Shown: positions 21,624 through 33,491 of the stretch, piece by piece
How positions within the stretch are numbered: position 1 is the first letter of the stretch
Layout of the letters: each line of letters starts with the position of its first letter
DNA from: Cryptomeria japonica
Lineage: Eukaryota > Streptophyta > Pinopsida > Cupressales > Cupressaceae
DNA: 64,000 bases
Reading direction: 5' to 3'
Assembly: GCF_030272615.1 (NCBI RefSeq)
Contig: NC_081408.1
Location: forward strand, 621,112,476-621,176,475
The notes under the pieces: model-generated
The model's input: the letters and a program-made list of their open reading frames with translations, nothing else
Told to the model about the DNA's origin: nothing
Databases searched by the model: none
Made by a program: the position numbers and the translations under genes

Positions 21624-22742
21624 TTATGATGTTAAGCTCACTTCATGAGCTTTGGTTCTTGCTGTACTTTCTTGCACATAATGTACTTTTCTTTCACCTC
21701 CTTGTGATGAGGTGGATTTCTCTAGACATCTGTAGGCAGGGTGTCCCAACTTCTGACAATTGTAGCATTTTATGGTGGAGAAGTAGGACCCTCTTCTTGG
21801 TCCACTAGATCTACATCTACCTGGGTTGCTAGATCCCCTTCCTCTATAGCTGCTCTTGCTATATGAATCCCTACTTTGCTCAATAAGTTTGGATTCTGCT
21901 TGGGACCTTTGACCTCCTCTTCCACCAAAACTTCCTCTATGGCCTCTACCATCTCTATCCCTACCTCTACCTATGTTGCTTTGTTCTTTCTTTTTCTTAA
22001 TCTTCTCTTCCACTTTAAGTGCTAGTTGATAACACTTGTGTACTATTTGTGGACATAACAAACTCATATCTTCCTATATGTTCCATCTCAATCCGTTCAA
22101 ATACCTTGCTACTTTTATACTCTCATCCTCTACTAACTTGGATCTCATGCATGGTTTTTGGAACTCCTTACTGTAGCTACTGATATCTAAATCTTTTTGC
22201 CTCAAGTTTTGTCTTTTTCTATGTAGTTATATTTCATAGACCTTGAGAAGATAGGTTTCTCTAATTTTGGATACCATTGGTTTCCAGGTGGCTATTGGTT
22301 GCTTACCTTCTTTCACCCTTTCATCTTGGGTGAAATTCCACCAAGTTAAGGCTACCCCTCTCAACCTTGATTTTGCTACTTTAACCTTTTGTGCTTCAGT
22401 TATTCGATCACATTCAAAATGGTTTTCTAGGCCTTCAATCCATTCTACAAGAGCATCTGGATCCATCTTTCCACTAAAAAGAGCCACTCCCTCTAAGGTT
22501 TTACCACTCATAGCTCTCAAATCCTTCAAGAATGGTTCTTGTTCAATAACAGGGTCAGGTATGGGAACCTCATCTTCTATTGCCACCATTTTGCCCTTAT
22601 CTCCAACCTTATCATGGACTTCTTTAGTTTTGACTTCTACTTCAACTAGTTTCATTGCTAGTTGCTCCAACCTCTCTCCGAGTCCTCTATTTTCTTCTTC
22701 TTGGTCTTCGACCTTCTTGGATAAATCAACATTAGTCACCAT
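21624..22742 (-). pseudogene. Gypsy gag with one zinc knuckle
   Basis: Starts MVTNVDLSKKVEDQEEENRG at 22742 with a coiled-coil start, then the retrotransposon gag core (ALVEWIEGLENHFECDRITE, VAKSRLRGVALTWW). A frameshift near 22230 and stops separate the second part (22067-21624), which is Arg/Gly-rich (GRGRDRDGRGHRGSFGGRGG). It ends in one CCHC knuckle, CYNCQKLGHPAYRC, with all four ligands present. It forms the particle shell and binds RNA. Confidence 0.8.
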
Positions 22743-22810
22743 GTTTTCTTCTAAGGATTCTACTGATCCTAATTCAATTTGTTTTCTCTTTTCACCTAAA
22801 TTTTACTCAG

Positions 22811-22822
22811 GCTCTGATACCA
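22811..22822 (-). other. Primer binding site (tRNA-iMet)
   Basis: The minus strand reads TGGTATCAGAGC three bases after the end of the right-hand LTR. Confidence 0.85.
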
Positions 22823-22825
22823 CTA

Positions 22826-24986
22826 TGATAGAGAGATTGAGTGAGAAGTTACTCAATCAATCTGAATTGGTCTAATTTGAAAAGTGGACCCAAGGATATA
22901 CTTTTCTTATGTTTTCAATCATTGTTTGGCAACATAAAACCCCAACACCCATAGTACTCCTCAAACAATTACCCTATTGTATGTTATGCAACATTGTTCT
23001 AGTTTGCTTCCTCAAGTTACTCAAATACTCCACCATAGGTCCAAACTCCAAAATTATGTCTTAATTGTCAAAATTGATTGGAATATGTCCATTGTGTGTC
23101 TTTCAACTTCTTTTCACAATTTTGGAAGGTTCTTACACCCTTGGGAAGATTGGATTCAACTTTTAGTGAAAACAAGGCTAAAAGGCAACTAACCCATGGA
23201 GGCCTAATTGGGTGGATTTTTCTTGCATAGGGAAACAATGACCATCACCATAATGAAACCTTCCTTGGATGATGTCAACAAGGTCCAAGATCAATTTTTT
23301 TTATGGTCTTGGCTCCTGAGAAGGTGGTTTAATTACTGTCCACATTTTTAGGCAAGAAAAGAGGGTTTTGCACATGAAACAAAGGAAGTCTCTTCTAAAT
23401 CCCACAACAAGCTTCTAAAATCTTGTATATCTTCTGCCACATCATTTATAACACTTATTCAACACTTCCATTCATGACATTATAACAAACACTTGCCATA
23501 CAACAATAAAATGACTGTTAAAATGCACTGCCGCTGCTAATTCACTATTTTTCTACACTTTGAAGGCTTAGAACTCATGAAAAACTTGACCAAAGCATGT
23601 AAAAACCTCCAAGAAACATTTTTAGCACTTTTAAAAAGATCCCCAAGCATGGATATGGTCATCAATCAACGTTGGATTCAAAAATACATTAAATTCCCCA
23701 AAACTGGGTACTTGCTGCCAACCACTACTTCAACACACTCAAATATTAATAACTTCTAAACCAGAAAGAATAGTCCAATCTCTTCATTTGAGGTTTAGAA
23801 AAATTTATTAGTAGAAACGCATCCAAAAATTATAAAGATCCAATGGTGCAATAAAAAGTTATCATCTCTGCACCGAGACCAATTTTGACTGTCATAAATC
23901 TAGAAAGTGTATGCTTGCTGCCAACTAGAGTTAACACACACTTGCAAAATGAAAAGTAAATTGTTTGGAACTACAAATGCATAAAAAAACCCTTTAATTC
24001 TAGTGCAAACCTTTTCCTCAAGTTTGCTTACTCAAATTGGTCTTGAGCACAAACACGTTTGGTCTTACTCACATTGCTAGCCAAATCCATCACCAATTTG
24101 CCTAGCATATGTTCAAAAACTCTTCTTTCTCACAGCCCTGGAAAAAATGTGAATTTTTTACACTATAGAAGTGAAATAAAACCTATCTAAGTCCATCCAT
24201 GGGATCCCAAACCTAGATTTAGACAAGTTGATGCATTTTTGTGGCCCAAACCCTTGGTAGGGCAACCAAAGCGCAAAAATGAAACTATTTTTGTACAACC
24301 AACTTCCAAACACAAAACCTGAAATATAATTACATGAGGAAAATTTAATATATAATAAAATAACTTCCCAAAAGGTACAGTACAAAAATAAGGATTCCCA
24401 ATATGGACTGCTATACAAATGGAGTCAAAAGATGAGAGAAAAACATGAAATTGCTGCCCTTTCAACTGATTTTTGTTAGAAAGTACAAAAGCCAACCATA
24501 TAAAAAGAAAAGGGAGGCATATATATAGTATTTTGAGATAGTTATAAATTCCTGTATGGAAATAAGGCATTTTTGTCTTCTTTTTACAAAAAAGTGTCTA
24601 AAATGACAACTTTTACAAGCAAAATGACAACTTGTGTTGCTCCAAATGGCAATTTGAGCAACCTAACACAACCAACCTTCAAAAGTCACCTATAAATGAT
24701 TTAAAAAAATCCCTAAACAGGTTTCAATTCTTTCCAAATAATGCCTAAGCCTATAAGGAAGTTTTCCACAAATTAGCCCTTTTAAGCCTAGAAGCACAAA
24801 ATTGACAATTCAAGCCCTAAGAAGCAAAAATTGATCTCTCAAGCACAAAATGAGATCAAACACTCATGAAATGACTAAAAATAATCTATTACAACATTCA
24901 AAACCTATTAAAAGACTTACAAACACTTAAGCATGAAAATACTAAAAATAGAGAGTAAAGCATGACTAGGTGCTCCTGCACCAACA
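22826..24986 (-). repeat. 5' LTR of the chromovirus (2161 bp)
   Basis: Plus strand starts TGATAGAGAGATTGAGTG and ends TGCTCCTGCACCAACA. Partner of 12681-14828. Small differences include an extra CAAGCAAAATGACAACTT-type insertion near 24615. The number of differences suggests an old insertion; a divergence count would date it. Confidence 0.88.
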
Positions 24987-25049
24987 ATTTTATAATAATT
25001 AGACCTTTTCAACAAAATTTATATTAGATATATGTTTGAATTATTTTTA

Positions 25050-26240
25050 ATACTTTGATTTTGGTTATTTAGACATTAGGCATTTCTTTGATTTTTCAAT
25101 TTGATTTAGATCATATAAATTTATTGTCATGGATTTCCTATATATTCTATCAACAACCAAACATTGATATAATATTGTATTTTTTATATTAAATTATTTC
25201 CAAATGGTCATTTTTATTATTTCATCCAAAAACACTATCATGCACTTGAAACAATCAAACACTTTGATCCAACATGTTTGAATATTCTTTGAGGGTCCTC
25301 TTGCTAGTTCTTTTCACTATACACTTGACATGTATTACTATTATAGATAGAAGTAGCTTTTACATTTTCATTTTGATTATTGGTATTAAAATCATCAATT
25401 TATTCATTAAAATAATTCTATTGAAAAATGGGTGCTATCAATTTCTCTTTAAAAGTGATAATTAAAAATCTAAAGATATTCTAGAATAGGATTTATTTAT
25501 ATTAATATATTGAACCATAAATGGAATATTCTAATATGTGAAATATTATTTGAAATTAATAATGTAATTATTATTATGCTTGATTAATCAAATAAGAAAA
25601 TTAATTAGTAATACATTTTTTGTACTTTAGTTTGAAGATTTTTAAAAAAATACTTGAAAAGAATTCACAAATAAAGATGTTAGTTATGAAGGTAGTTTGA
25701 ACATGTAAATAGCAAAAAAAAATTTGAAAATTTCTTTTTAAATCTCATGCTTGGCTTGTTGCTTGAAAATTTATTTCTCAACATTTAATTTTTTAAATGA
25801 TCATCAATATGGTATTAGATCTTAGAATTTTTTTTCCATTTTTCCTTGTTCTTATATTTTTATTATTGTAGAGTATCTAGTAATGTCAAGTGTTCAAGTG
25901 AATCCACTTCACTTCATTTTTATTTTTTGTATAACACTTTTAATTTTACTATGTACAAAGAGAAGGATCTCATGACAATGTCTCTAATTAGCCTTTTTTT
26001 TTAAAAAAAATTCAACATGAATAAATGCATATATGCTTGAAATTTGTTCCTCTTTATTGTTCCCTCATAAAATTTAGCCTTTTCTTAAAAAAAAATTCAA
26101 CATGAATAAATGAATTACAATCATAAAGAATATATGCTTGAAATTTGATCCTCTTTATTATTCTCTCCTTGTAAATTTTTTTCTTATTCTTTCCCCTGCT
26201 CTAACTATATAGTCATGTGCTTATATAATAAGGAAAACAA
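25050..26240 (-). repeat. AT-rich ~1.1 kb repeat, copy A
   Basis: The reverse complement matches copies B and C: AAATTGATAGCACCCATTTT near 25435, CCCTCAAAGAATATTCAAAC near 25290, AAGCAACAAGCCAAGC near 25755. No coding potential. Ends uncertain. Confidence 0.65.
25989..26168. repeat. Imperfect ~86-bp tandem duplication
   Basis: TTCAACATGAATAAATG and ATATGCTTGAAATTTG blocks occur twice (25989-26074 and 26075-26168), the second with about 17 extra bases. Specific to copy A. Confidence 0.7.
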
Positions 26241-28524
26241 AGGAAAAAATAATAATAGTTCATAATATGAATGCATTATATTTATTTTAGTTATAACTAT
26301 GTTAATATTTTTTTTTAGATTTCAAGATGTTTAGGTAAATAATATTTAGGGTCATGTGATCATAAATAACTTGTCTTTTAAAGTAGTATAGTATCACATT
26401 TCTCTTCTTTAAGACATTTGAATTGTGCATATAGTAAAAATAATAATAATTTTTTTTTTCATTATTATGGTGATATCTTGGGATATGATTATACAGATAA
26501 AAAAAGGTTTCATTTAACAAAGTCACAAGTGATAATGTTTTCTCCCTTATGTTCTATTGTATAAATATAGGTTTGAGTAGATGGTCTTTAAGATTGTTAT
26601 TTGATAAATTATATATGTAGACTATTTTTAATTCTTAACAATGATACTATAGAATTGATGTGATATCGATTTAAATTCTTATAAAAAAGGAGCATGGTAT
26701 CTAAAAAGAAAGGGAGTCAAAATAATATATAATTTTAAGCTATTATTTGATAGTTAGATACATATCAATTGTAATGGTATTGTCTTATAATATTTGTCTT
26801 CCCCAGTGATTTTATTCTATTAGACCAATTTATGCATATCTTGATGATTTTACATGAATGATTCTCTAAGAAGAGAATAGTTAGTTTCTAACATATTTTA
26901 ATAAGCTTAAAAATATCTAAATTTATTGGGAATAACATATCTATTTGTAATGGGTGGCTTTCACCTTAAAAAACTATCTAGGGAGAAGCTTCGAAATGAT
27001 ACTACAGAAAAATATTTGGATCCTACATTTAATAAAATGATTTACTAGATCTAATAAATATTACACAAAACTAAATCTATCCAATAATGAATACAATGAA
27101 TAATAAGATGAAAGTAAATTAAATGAAAAAATATGATTGACAACATTCTAGAATATATATATTCAAAGTCTAAATGGGTAAATGAAAGAGAGATTTACAA
27201 TATATAGCCTTTCACTTTGAAAATTTGGAAAGGATGATAAAAAGGTAGAAACCAAAAAATATTAGATTGCCATCTAAGTTTTAAACTCTAGAAGGATGAA
27301 AAAAATAGAATCACATGAAAGAAGAAATAAATATGTGGTTAAAATTATAGATTTGTATGGTGCACTTTTATAAAAGGAAACGATCAACATAACTACAAAT
27401 TTTCAACTTCGAATCACTAAAAATGATATTTAAGTTTGAATTTTACAATAATATAAAGTAATGAAATTTAAACTCTTAATGTAGTTTATGTTTACAATTT
27501 TTTTCACCTTTTTAAAATTAGTTGGATTTTTTTTTTAATAAATTTAAAAGTAGAATATGAAAATTTTAAAATAAGTGAGGTTGATGAGATATCATAAAAA
27601 AGAGAAAAATACATATTTTTTCACATTGATTACTTAATAGTTTGATGCATATAAAAAAATATTTTTTATAAGAATTTATTTTTAATTATTTAAAATTGAA
27701 ATTACTCAAAACATCATATTTTTCACAAGATACCATTTTTTATCCAATTTTTTTCAATGCATACCCTCTTGGAGAAACCATAAATTATGAAAAAAGAAGA
27801 AGAAAGAAGTGGTGCTTTAAACAATGTAATACAAGAATCTATGCTTACATGAAGGCATGATCAATCTTCAGAGGTGCTCTTAATATGTAGTATTATAAAT
27901 AAGGATATCATAAAAAAGACTATAATTAATTGCAAAAGGAGTTGGTAGAAAACCTCCTTTATCATTTACTCTAAAACATGTCCAATACATTAATGAGGAC
28001 AAGTGGAATGACAAGAAATTTATAATTCTCATAGTGAGTGCAAAATGTTCTTTTTCCAATGTCCTTTTCTTTTATATCCTTTTCTTTTATAAATCTATCT
28101 TGGAGAATTATGAAGTTCAAATAAAATCCCATCAACCAATAAAATAGAGAATTAATCCTTGATAGTGATTTTTTAAGTCTCAAAAATTGATGCAAGGGTA
28201 GTGAAATTTATCTTTTCTCACTCCAGTGAGTTTGGGGAGGAGTAAGGATTAATGCTAGGCCAAATAACCCATTGCGTGCAATTTCCTAAGTTAATTTATT
28301 GATCTTGGTAAAAATTGGGTACTGGTATGGGTAGATTTTGATGGACATACTCTTGGGTAGAAGCTAAATTGCATGATCTTTAAAGGAAAATGGTGGGAGT
28401 GTATCTCACTCTAAATGGATGATTAGACGGAAAGGAAAGGTTTTTTTAAGATCTTTTGATAGGTTCGAGACAAATGATTCCTTGAGATAATGTAATTTGT
28501 GACACTAGATTATTATATATTATT

Positions 28525-28812
28525 TTTCATTAAATTTTGATTTATTACACATTTGTTCCAATTCAATACCAAATGAAGAGAACAAACATTATGTCTTTAT
28601 TAAATGAACGTATTTATACCTTTATAATTGCATCCCAAGAAATCATCACAATAATGAAAATATTTATTTCTCATTAAATTTTGATTTATTACACATTTGT
28701 TCCAATTCAATACCTAATGAAGAGAACAAACATTATGTCTTTATTAAATGAACTTATTTATACCTTTATAATTGCATTCCAAGAAATCATCACAATAATG
28801 AAAATATTATTT
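28525..28812. repeat. 144-bp tandem duplication
   Basis: The unit starts near TTTTTCATTAAATTTTGATT at 28525 and repeats at 28669 with a handful of substitutions. AT-rich and non-coding. Confidence 0.85.
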
Positions 28813-29039
28813 TATAATTATTTTTATACATGCACAATTCAAGTGCCTTGAAGAAGAAAAATATACCACTACATTACTTTAATAGTTAAAAATATACCAC
28901 TACATTATCCTAATAGGTAAGTTATTTGAAATCTAAAAAATATTAACATGATTGCAACTAAAACATGGAAATACAAGTCTTATAATTGTGTTCCAAAATT
29001 AAAATAGTATACATCTGAACCATTCATACTATGAATTAT

Positions 29040-30150
29040 TTTATTATTTTATTATTTTCTTTTCCTATCGTATATAGATATGAGTATGTAACTATAATAG
29101 GGAAAAGCAAGGAAGGATCTGGTAATAAAAAAAGACACAAAATTATTAAGGAAGGAGAGAAGAATGAAGAGGAACATATTTCAATAATAGATTCTTTATC
29201 ATTGTAACTCATTATTTAAGTTGATTTTTGTTTTTAAAAAATGTTACAAGAATCAAAGTTTCCTTCCACAAAGAGATTGTAATGAAATTCTTGCTTTTTA
29301 CATATAAAAATTAGATGTAGTATAGTTAAATAAGTGAAGGAACTTCACTTGTATACACTTGAAATCATTAATTTTCTCCAATAAAAATATAATAGAAAAA
29401 TAAAGAATTTTTCTCGCTAAGATGGTACCATCTGGATGACCAATTGAAAAATTTAATGTTGAAGAAATTGACCATTTGAAAATTATAGTGTTGTGGAAAT
29501 AAATATCAAGAAATAAGACAAATAAAAGATTTACAGAATTACCTTCACAATTGTAGCATTTTTATTTGTAAGTATTTTTCAAGTATTTAAAAAAAAAAGT
29601 GAAATACAAAAAGTGTGTATTTAATGAATTTATTACAAGATTAAACAAGAATAATAATAACTATATTATTAAATTCAAATGATATTCCATATACTATAAT
29701 ATTCTATTTATGGCTAAATAGAAATATAAATAAGTCCTATTCTAAGATATTTGAATTTTTTTAATATCAATTTTAGAAATAAATTGATAGCACCCATTTT
29801 TAATAGTATTATTTGAATGAATAAATTGATTTTTAATATCAATCACCAAGATGAAAATGTACAAGTTACTTCTATTCATGATAGTTTGAAAGAGAATAAT
29901 TCATTAATAAATTTGAAGTATAGAGTTAAATCAATTGGTAAGAGGATCCTCAAAGAATGTTCAAAAAAGTGTTTGATTGTTTCAAGTGCATTGATAGTCT
30001 TTTTTCATGGAATAATAATCATTATATAAAAACTATAATATTATATTTATATCAATATTTTATTGTTGATAGAATTGGTAAGAAATTCTTTAAATAAGTT
30101 TTCATAGTTCAAATTAAAATTGAAAATGGGATGAAAACATCCAATTTCTG
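29040..30150 (+). repeat. AT-rich ~1.1 kb repeat, copy B
   Basis: Shares with copy C the blocks TACAAGAATCAAAGTTTC, GTATTTTTCAAGTA and AAATTGATRGCRYCCATTTT, in the same order and orientation. The 70-codon frame at 29817-30029 lies inside and has no equivalent frame in the other copies, so it is not a gene. Confidence 0.65.
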
Positions 30151-30219
30151 ATAACTAATTTTATAATATTAATAATAATGCAAACATGTATCTAATAATT
30201 ATTTTACTGAAAATGATAT

Positions 30220-31320
30220 AATTATTATTAAATTCCCAGTTGACTTGTTAAAAGATATGAATATATAATTAGAGAACAAAGACGAAGACATTTCAAGGGT
30301 AGATTTTTCATCATTTTAATTTATTTATTCAAGTTAAAAAAAGTCATTTAATAAGGTTACAAGAATCAAAGTTTCTTTTCAAAGAGAGGACACCACATTA
30401 AGTTTTCATGTATACAACAAAAAAAATATATTAAGTATTAGAGGCATTATAGTTGAAGAAGTGAATCAACTCCACTTGCATATACATTTACACATTGAGT
30501 GTGATGTTCCAAAAAAAAAGTATAATATAACATCAAAAAAATAAAAAATAAATCTGTTTATACTAAGATCTAACACTATCTAGATCATTTAGAAAATAAA
30601 TGTTGTAGAAGTAGATCTTCAAGCAACAAGCCAAACATAAAATTTAAAGAATTCTTTCAATTTCTTTAAGTTTCTATGATTAATTACTTTCATAACTATC
30701 ATTTTTATTTTTAAGTATTTTTCAAGTACTTTTTTGCAAAAGAAATAAAGTGTTATTTTTTTTCATTGAATAAGTTTTCTTAAAAATTTAAACAAGCATA
30801 ATAATAATTGTATTTACTAATGTTGAATGATATTCTACATATTAAATTATGTCATCTATGATTCAATAGATAACTATAAATCAAACCTATTTTAATATAT
30901 TTGAATTCTTTTTAAAATTATCACTTTTAAAGATAAATTGATGGCGTCCATTTTTCAATAGCATTTGTTTGAATGAATAAACTTAATTTTAATACTTATC
31001 ATCAAAATGATAATGTAAAAATTACTTCTATCTACGAATAAAGGAAAAAATAGGAAACCGTAAGAGAATCTTCAAAAAACTATTCTAACATATTGGGGTA
31101 AAGAGATTGGTTGTTTCAAATACATTGATAGTCTTATTTACATACAACAATACCTATCTTTAAGAAATAATTAACTATAACAAATATAATACTATATCAA
31201 TACTTGATTGTTGCTAAAATAGATAAGATATCCATAACAACAAATTTACATGATTTAATCAAGACTAAAAATCAGTTTAAAACATCTAATTTTCAAATAA
31301 TTGATTTCAAAATATAACAA
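30220..31320 (+). repeat. AT-rich ~1.1 kb repeat, copy C
   Basis: Same order of blocks as copy B, about 1.15 kb downstream of it, so B and C form a degenerate direct repeat. It shares AAGCAACAAGCCAAAC with copy A. Confidence 0.65.
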
Positions 31321-31445
31321 ATAAATATACATCTTATAAAAAATTTGCTTAAAATAATCTAATTATTATAAAATACCCAACTAATTGAAAATAACATTTA
31401 CCAAAATATCGATCTAATTATTATTATAAAATACCCAACTCATTG

Positions 31446-31458
31446 AAAGTAACGTTTA
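31446..31458. repeat. LINE target-site duplication, left
   Basis: AAAGTAACGTTTA, matching AAAGTAACATTTA at 37779-37791 with one difference. Confidence 0.7.
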
Positions 31459-31610
31459 AGATATATATATATTTTTTATTGGAAAAAGTGGGAGAGGGAG
31501 CTCTGCAACCAAGGTACACAAACGGTCCTTGGCTGCAGGTTAGCTCTCTGCCCAGGGGCTCCCAGTCCTAGTGGGAGGCCCCCGCATTAACTCTATTCGT
31601 GCCTCATTTA

Positions 31611-33434
31611 ATGGAGAGAAAAACCGATGGTGAAGGGCATAATACTCACAAAACCCCTATCAATGGCAAAAAAACCTTCACTGAAGTTGTTCAAGGGCTC
31701 CGCGCGACCTTTCCAGATGAGGCGAGGTTCGAACTAGAGACAATCCAAGATGCAACAACAAATTGTGAAGAAGGTGAGGTTGCCTCGGCCCTGAGAGTCA
31801 TCATTAAACCTAACTCCTCTATGACTGAATGTATTTCTAAAGAAATTGCTACGCTTAGGGATTCCCGCGATTTTTTTAGCAGCCCTTGATGTAGATAAAA
31901 TGCCATCTAGACAATATCTCAATAAATGGTTTCAGGATACTTGGTCTATTAAGTTTGGATTCAGTTTTCGTTCTGCAGAATGTTACAAAAAGGTTTATTT
32001 CTTATTTTCTTTAATGATAAAGAGATGCAAAGGAAGGTTATTGAAAAACAATTTTGGAGTATAGGCAACACCTGTTTTAGGGCCATTCCTTGGACTCCGC
32101 TTGCTTGTAATGAAGAAATAATGGCACTCTCCAACCCTAAATAGGTAGTTATTAAAAATGTCCCCCCTTTTTTGTGGAACTGTATTTCTAAAATCACGGA
32201 GCCACTTGGAAAGGTTATTAAAATTGATTCCTCGGCTTCTCTACTACCTCACATGGATGCGAGGGTTCTCATTGCATTCAACCCTAGAGTAACCCTCCCC
32301 TTTGGTATTGACATTTGTATTGAAAACCAACTCTTATCGTGCCCCGTAGAATACTTAGGAGGGATTAATGCATGCCATAGATGTAGAAGAAGTGGACATT
32401 ACCTAAAAAATTGCCCTTTGATGGTGAGAAAAAATGGTGCCTCCTTCAAGAAGACTTCTAGCAGAACCCGCCTTCACTCGGAGTCGGAAGAAGCTAATAA
32501 GACTAACCCTATTCCCTCTGCATCCCCACCTCTTGACCCTCCCCCCCAACCAAGGGTTGTTGAATCTATACCTTCATCTGATCCTTCTCCCCCCTTGTCT
32601 CAACCCCAAACCCTCCCTTGCCCATCCACTTTGCCTCTTGCAAAAGTTATTCTCAAATATCAGTTGGCATTAAAAGAAGCTAATCGGGCTACTAGTGAAC
32701 TTGATGTATTAGAACTAGATAAGAACACAGTCTCCATTCCTACTGGTGAACCTAGGAAGCAAAATGCTTAGCAAATTGTTCTTGAAAAGATGAAGATGGC
32801 TGTAGAACATAGAAAACAACTAGAATTAGCATTAATTAATCAAAAAAAGGAAATTGAATCATGTACCATACCCTTCCTCCAAGAGTTGATCGAAGGGGAA
32901 GATGGTGGTACTTAGGTTGCCACCAGTGCTACCGAAAAGGTTAGTCACTCCCCTCTTGGACCTAAAGTTAATGTAAATGCCCCCACAGAGGATATGAGTG
33001 TCCATCATATGGAAAATATTCCAGTGGAGGCTAAGGAAGGAGGAGAGATAAATCTTACTGAAAAAACCTCTAATAACACTGATGGGGAGGTGGAGACTAT
33101 CACTTCTCCTTCTGACCAACCCCTTGAGAAAGGGCATGGTACTGATCCAGGGTTACAGTTGGCTGAAACAATGAATAAAAATATTGAAAGGGAAAATACA
33201 TTCTCCCCTTATCTTAGAACCTTTGAGGTTGGAACCAATGGTGGGGGAGAAGAACAAACTGGTAATATAACAAAACAAAAAAAGGAGGAAAAGACCTCCT
33301 AGAGTTAGTAAAGACAATTCAGCTAGGAAAGTTTCCTTAGGACCTGATCAGCTCTCTAAACTCAGAAAAAAAAGAGGCAGACCACTATCAACTGTGGCCT
33401 TTGATGCTAGCTACCTCTCTAAATCTAAGGAATG
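31611..33434 (+). pseudogene. LINE ORF1 (nucleic-acid-binding protein)
   Basis: The first ATG is at 31611 (MERKTDGEG); the open frame extends slightly upstream without an ATG. The N-terminal part reads KKTFTEVVQGLRATFPDEAR, then after a frameshift YLNKWFQDTWSIKFGF, FWSIGNTCFRAIPWTPLA and LGKVIKIDSS: the DUF4283-like fold of plant LINE ORF1s. One CCHC-type knuckle follows (CHRCRRSGHYLKNCP, near 32370-32415), then a Ser/Pro-rich region. The tail in another frame carries RKKRGRP (about 33364-33385), an AT-hook-like core. Frameshifts near 31880, 32010 and 33300 and a TAG near 32142 break it. It would bind element RNA. Confidence 0.75.
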
Positions 33435-33491
33435 ACCCAAATATTTTGAAGGGTTTAAAACCCTAGGGGACAACTCTGAAGCAACCCCCCA

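Larger units (their letters stand above)
12681..24986 (-). mobile_element. Ty3/Gypsy chromovirus, 12.3 kb, inactive, with nested insertion
   Basis: Two similar LTRs (12681-14828 and 22826-24986) enclose minus-strand gag, zinc knuckle, protease, reverse transcriptase, RNase H, integrase and a C-terminal chromodomain, in Gypsy order. The primer site (22811-22822) sits beside the right LTR and the purine tract (14829-14841) beside the left one, confirming orientation. The pol frame is broken by stops, and catalytic residues are changed in protease, RT and integrase. A 3.1 kb solo-LTR-like insertion (18077-21192) splits the protease/linker region. The flanks may share CAAT as a target duplication (12677-12680 and 24985-24988 region), but the exact edge is ambiguous. 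Confidence 0.9.
24987..31445. other. AT-rich gene-free region with dispersed repeats
   Basis: No gene, RNA gene or transposon domain seen. The main content is three related copies of a repeat of about 1.1 kb and two tandem duplications, listed separately. Other stretches (about 26.25-28.5 kb) show nothing I can name. Confidence 0.6.

Noticed and set aside
22267-22875. 202-codon plus-strand frame
   Set aside because: Antisense to the chromovirus gag; Ser-rich shadow.
29817-30029. 70-codon plus-strand frame
   Set aside because: Inside an AT-rich repeat copy; not open in the equivalent positions of the other copies.
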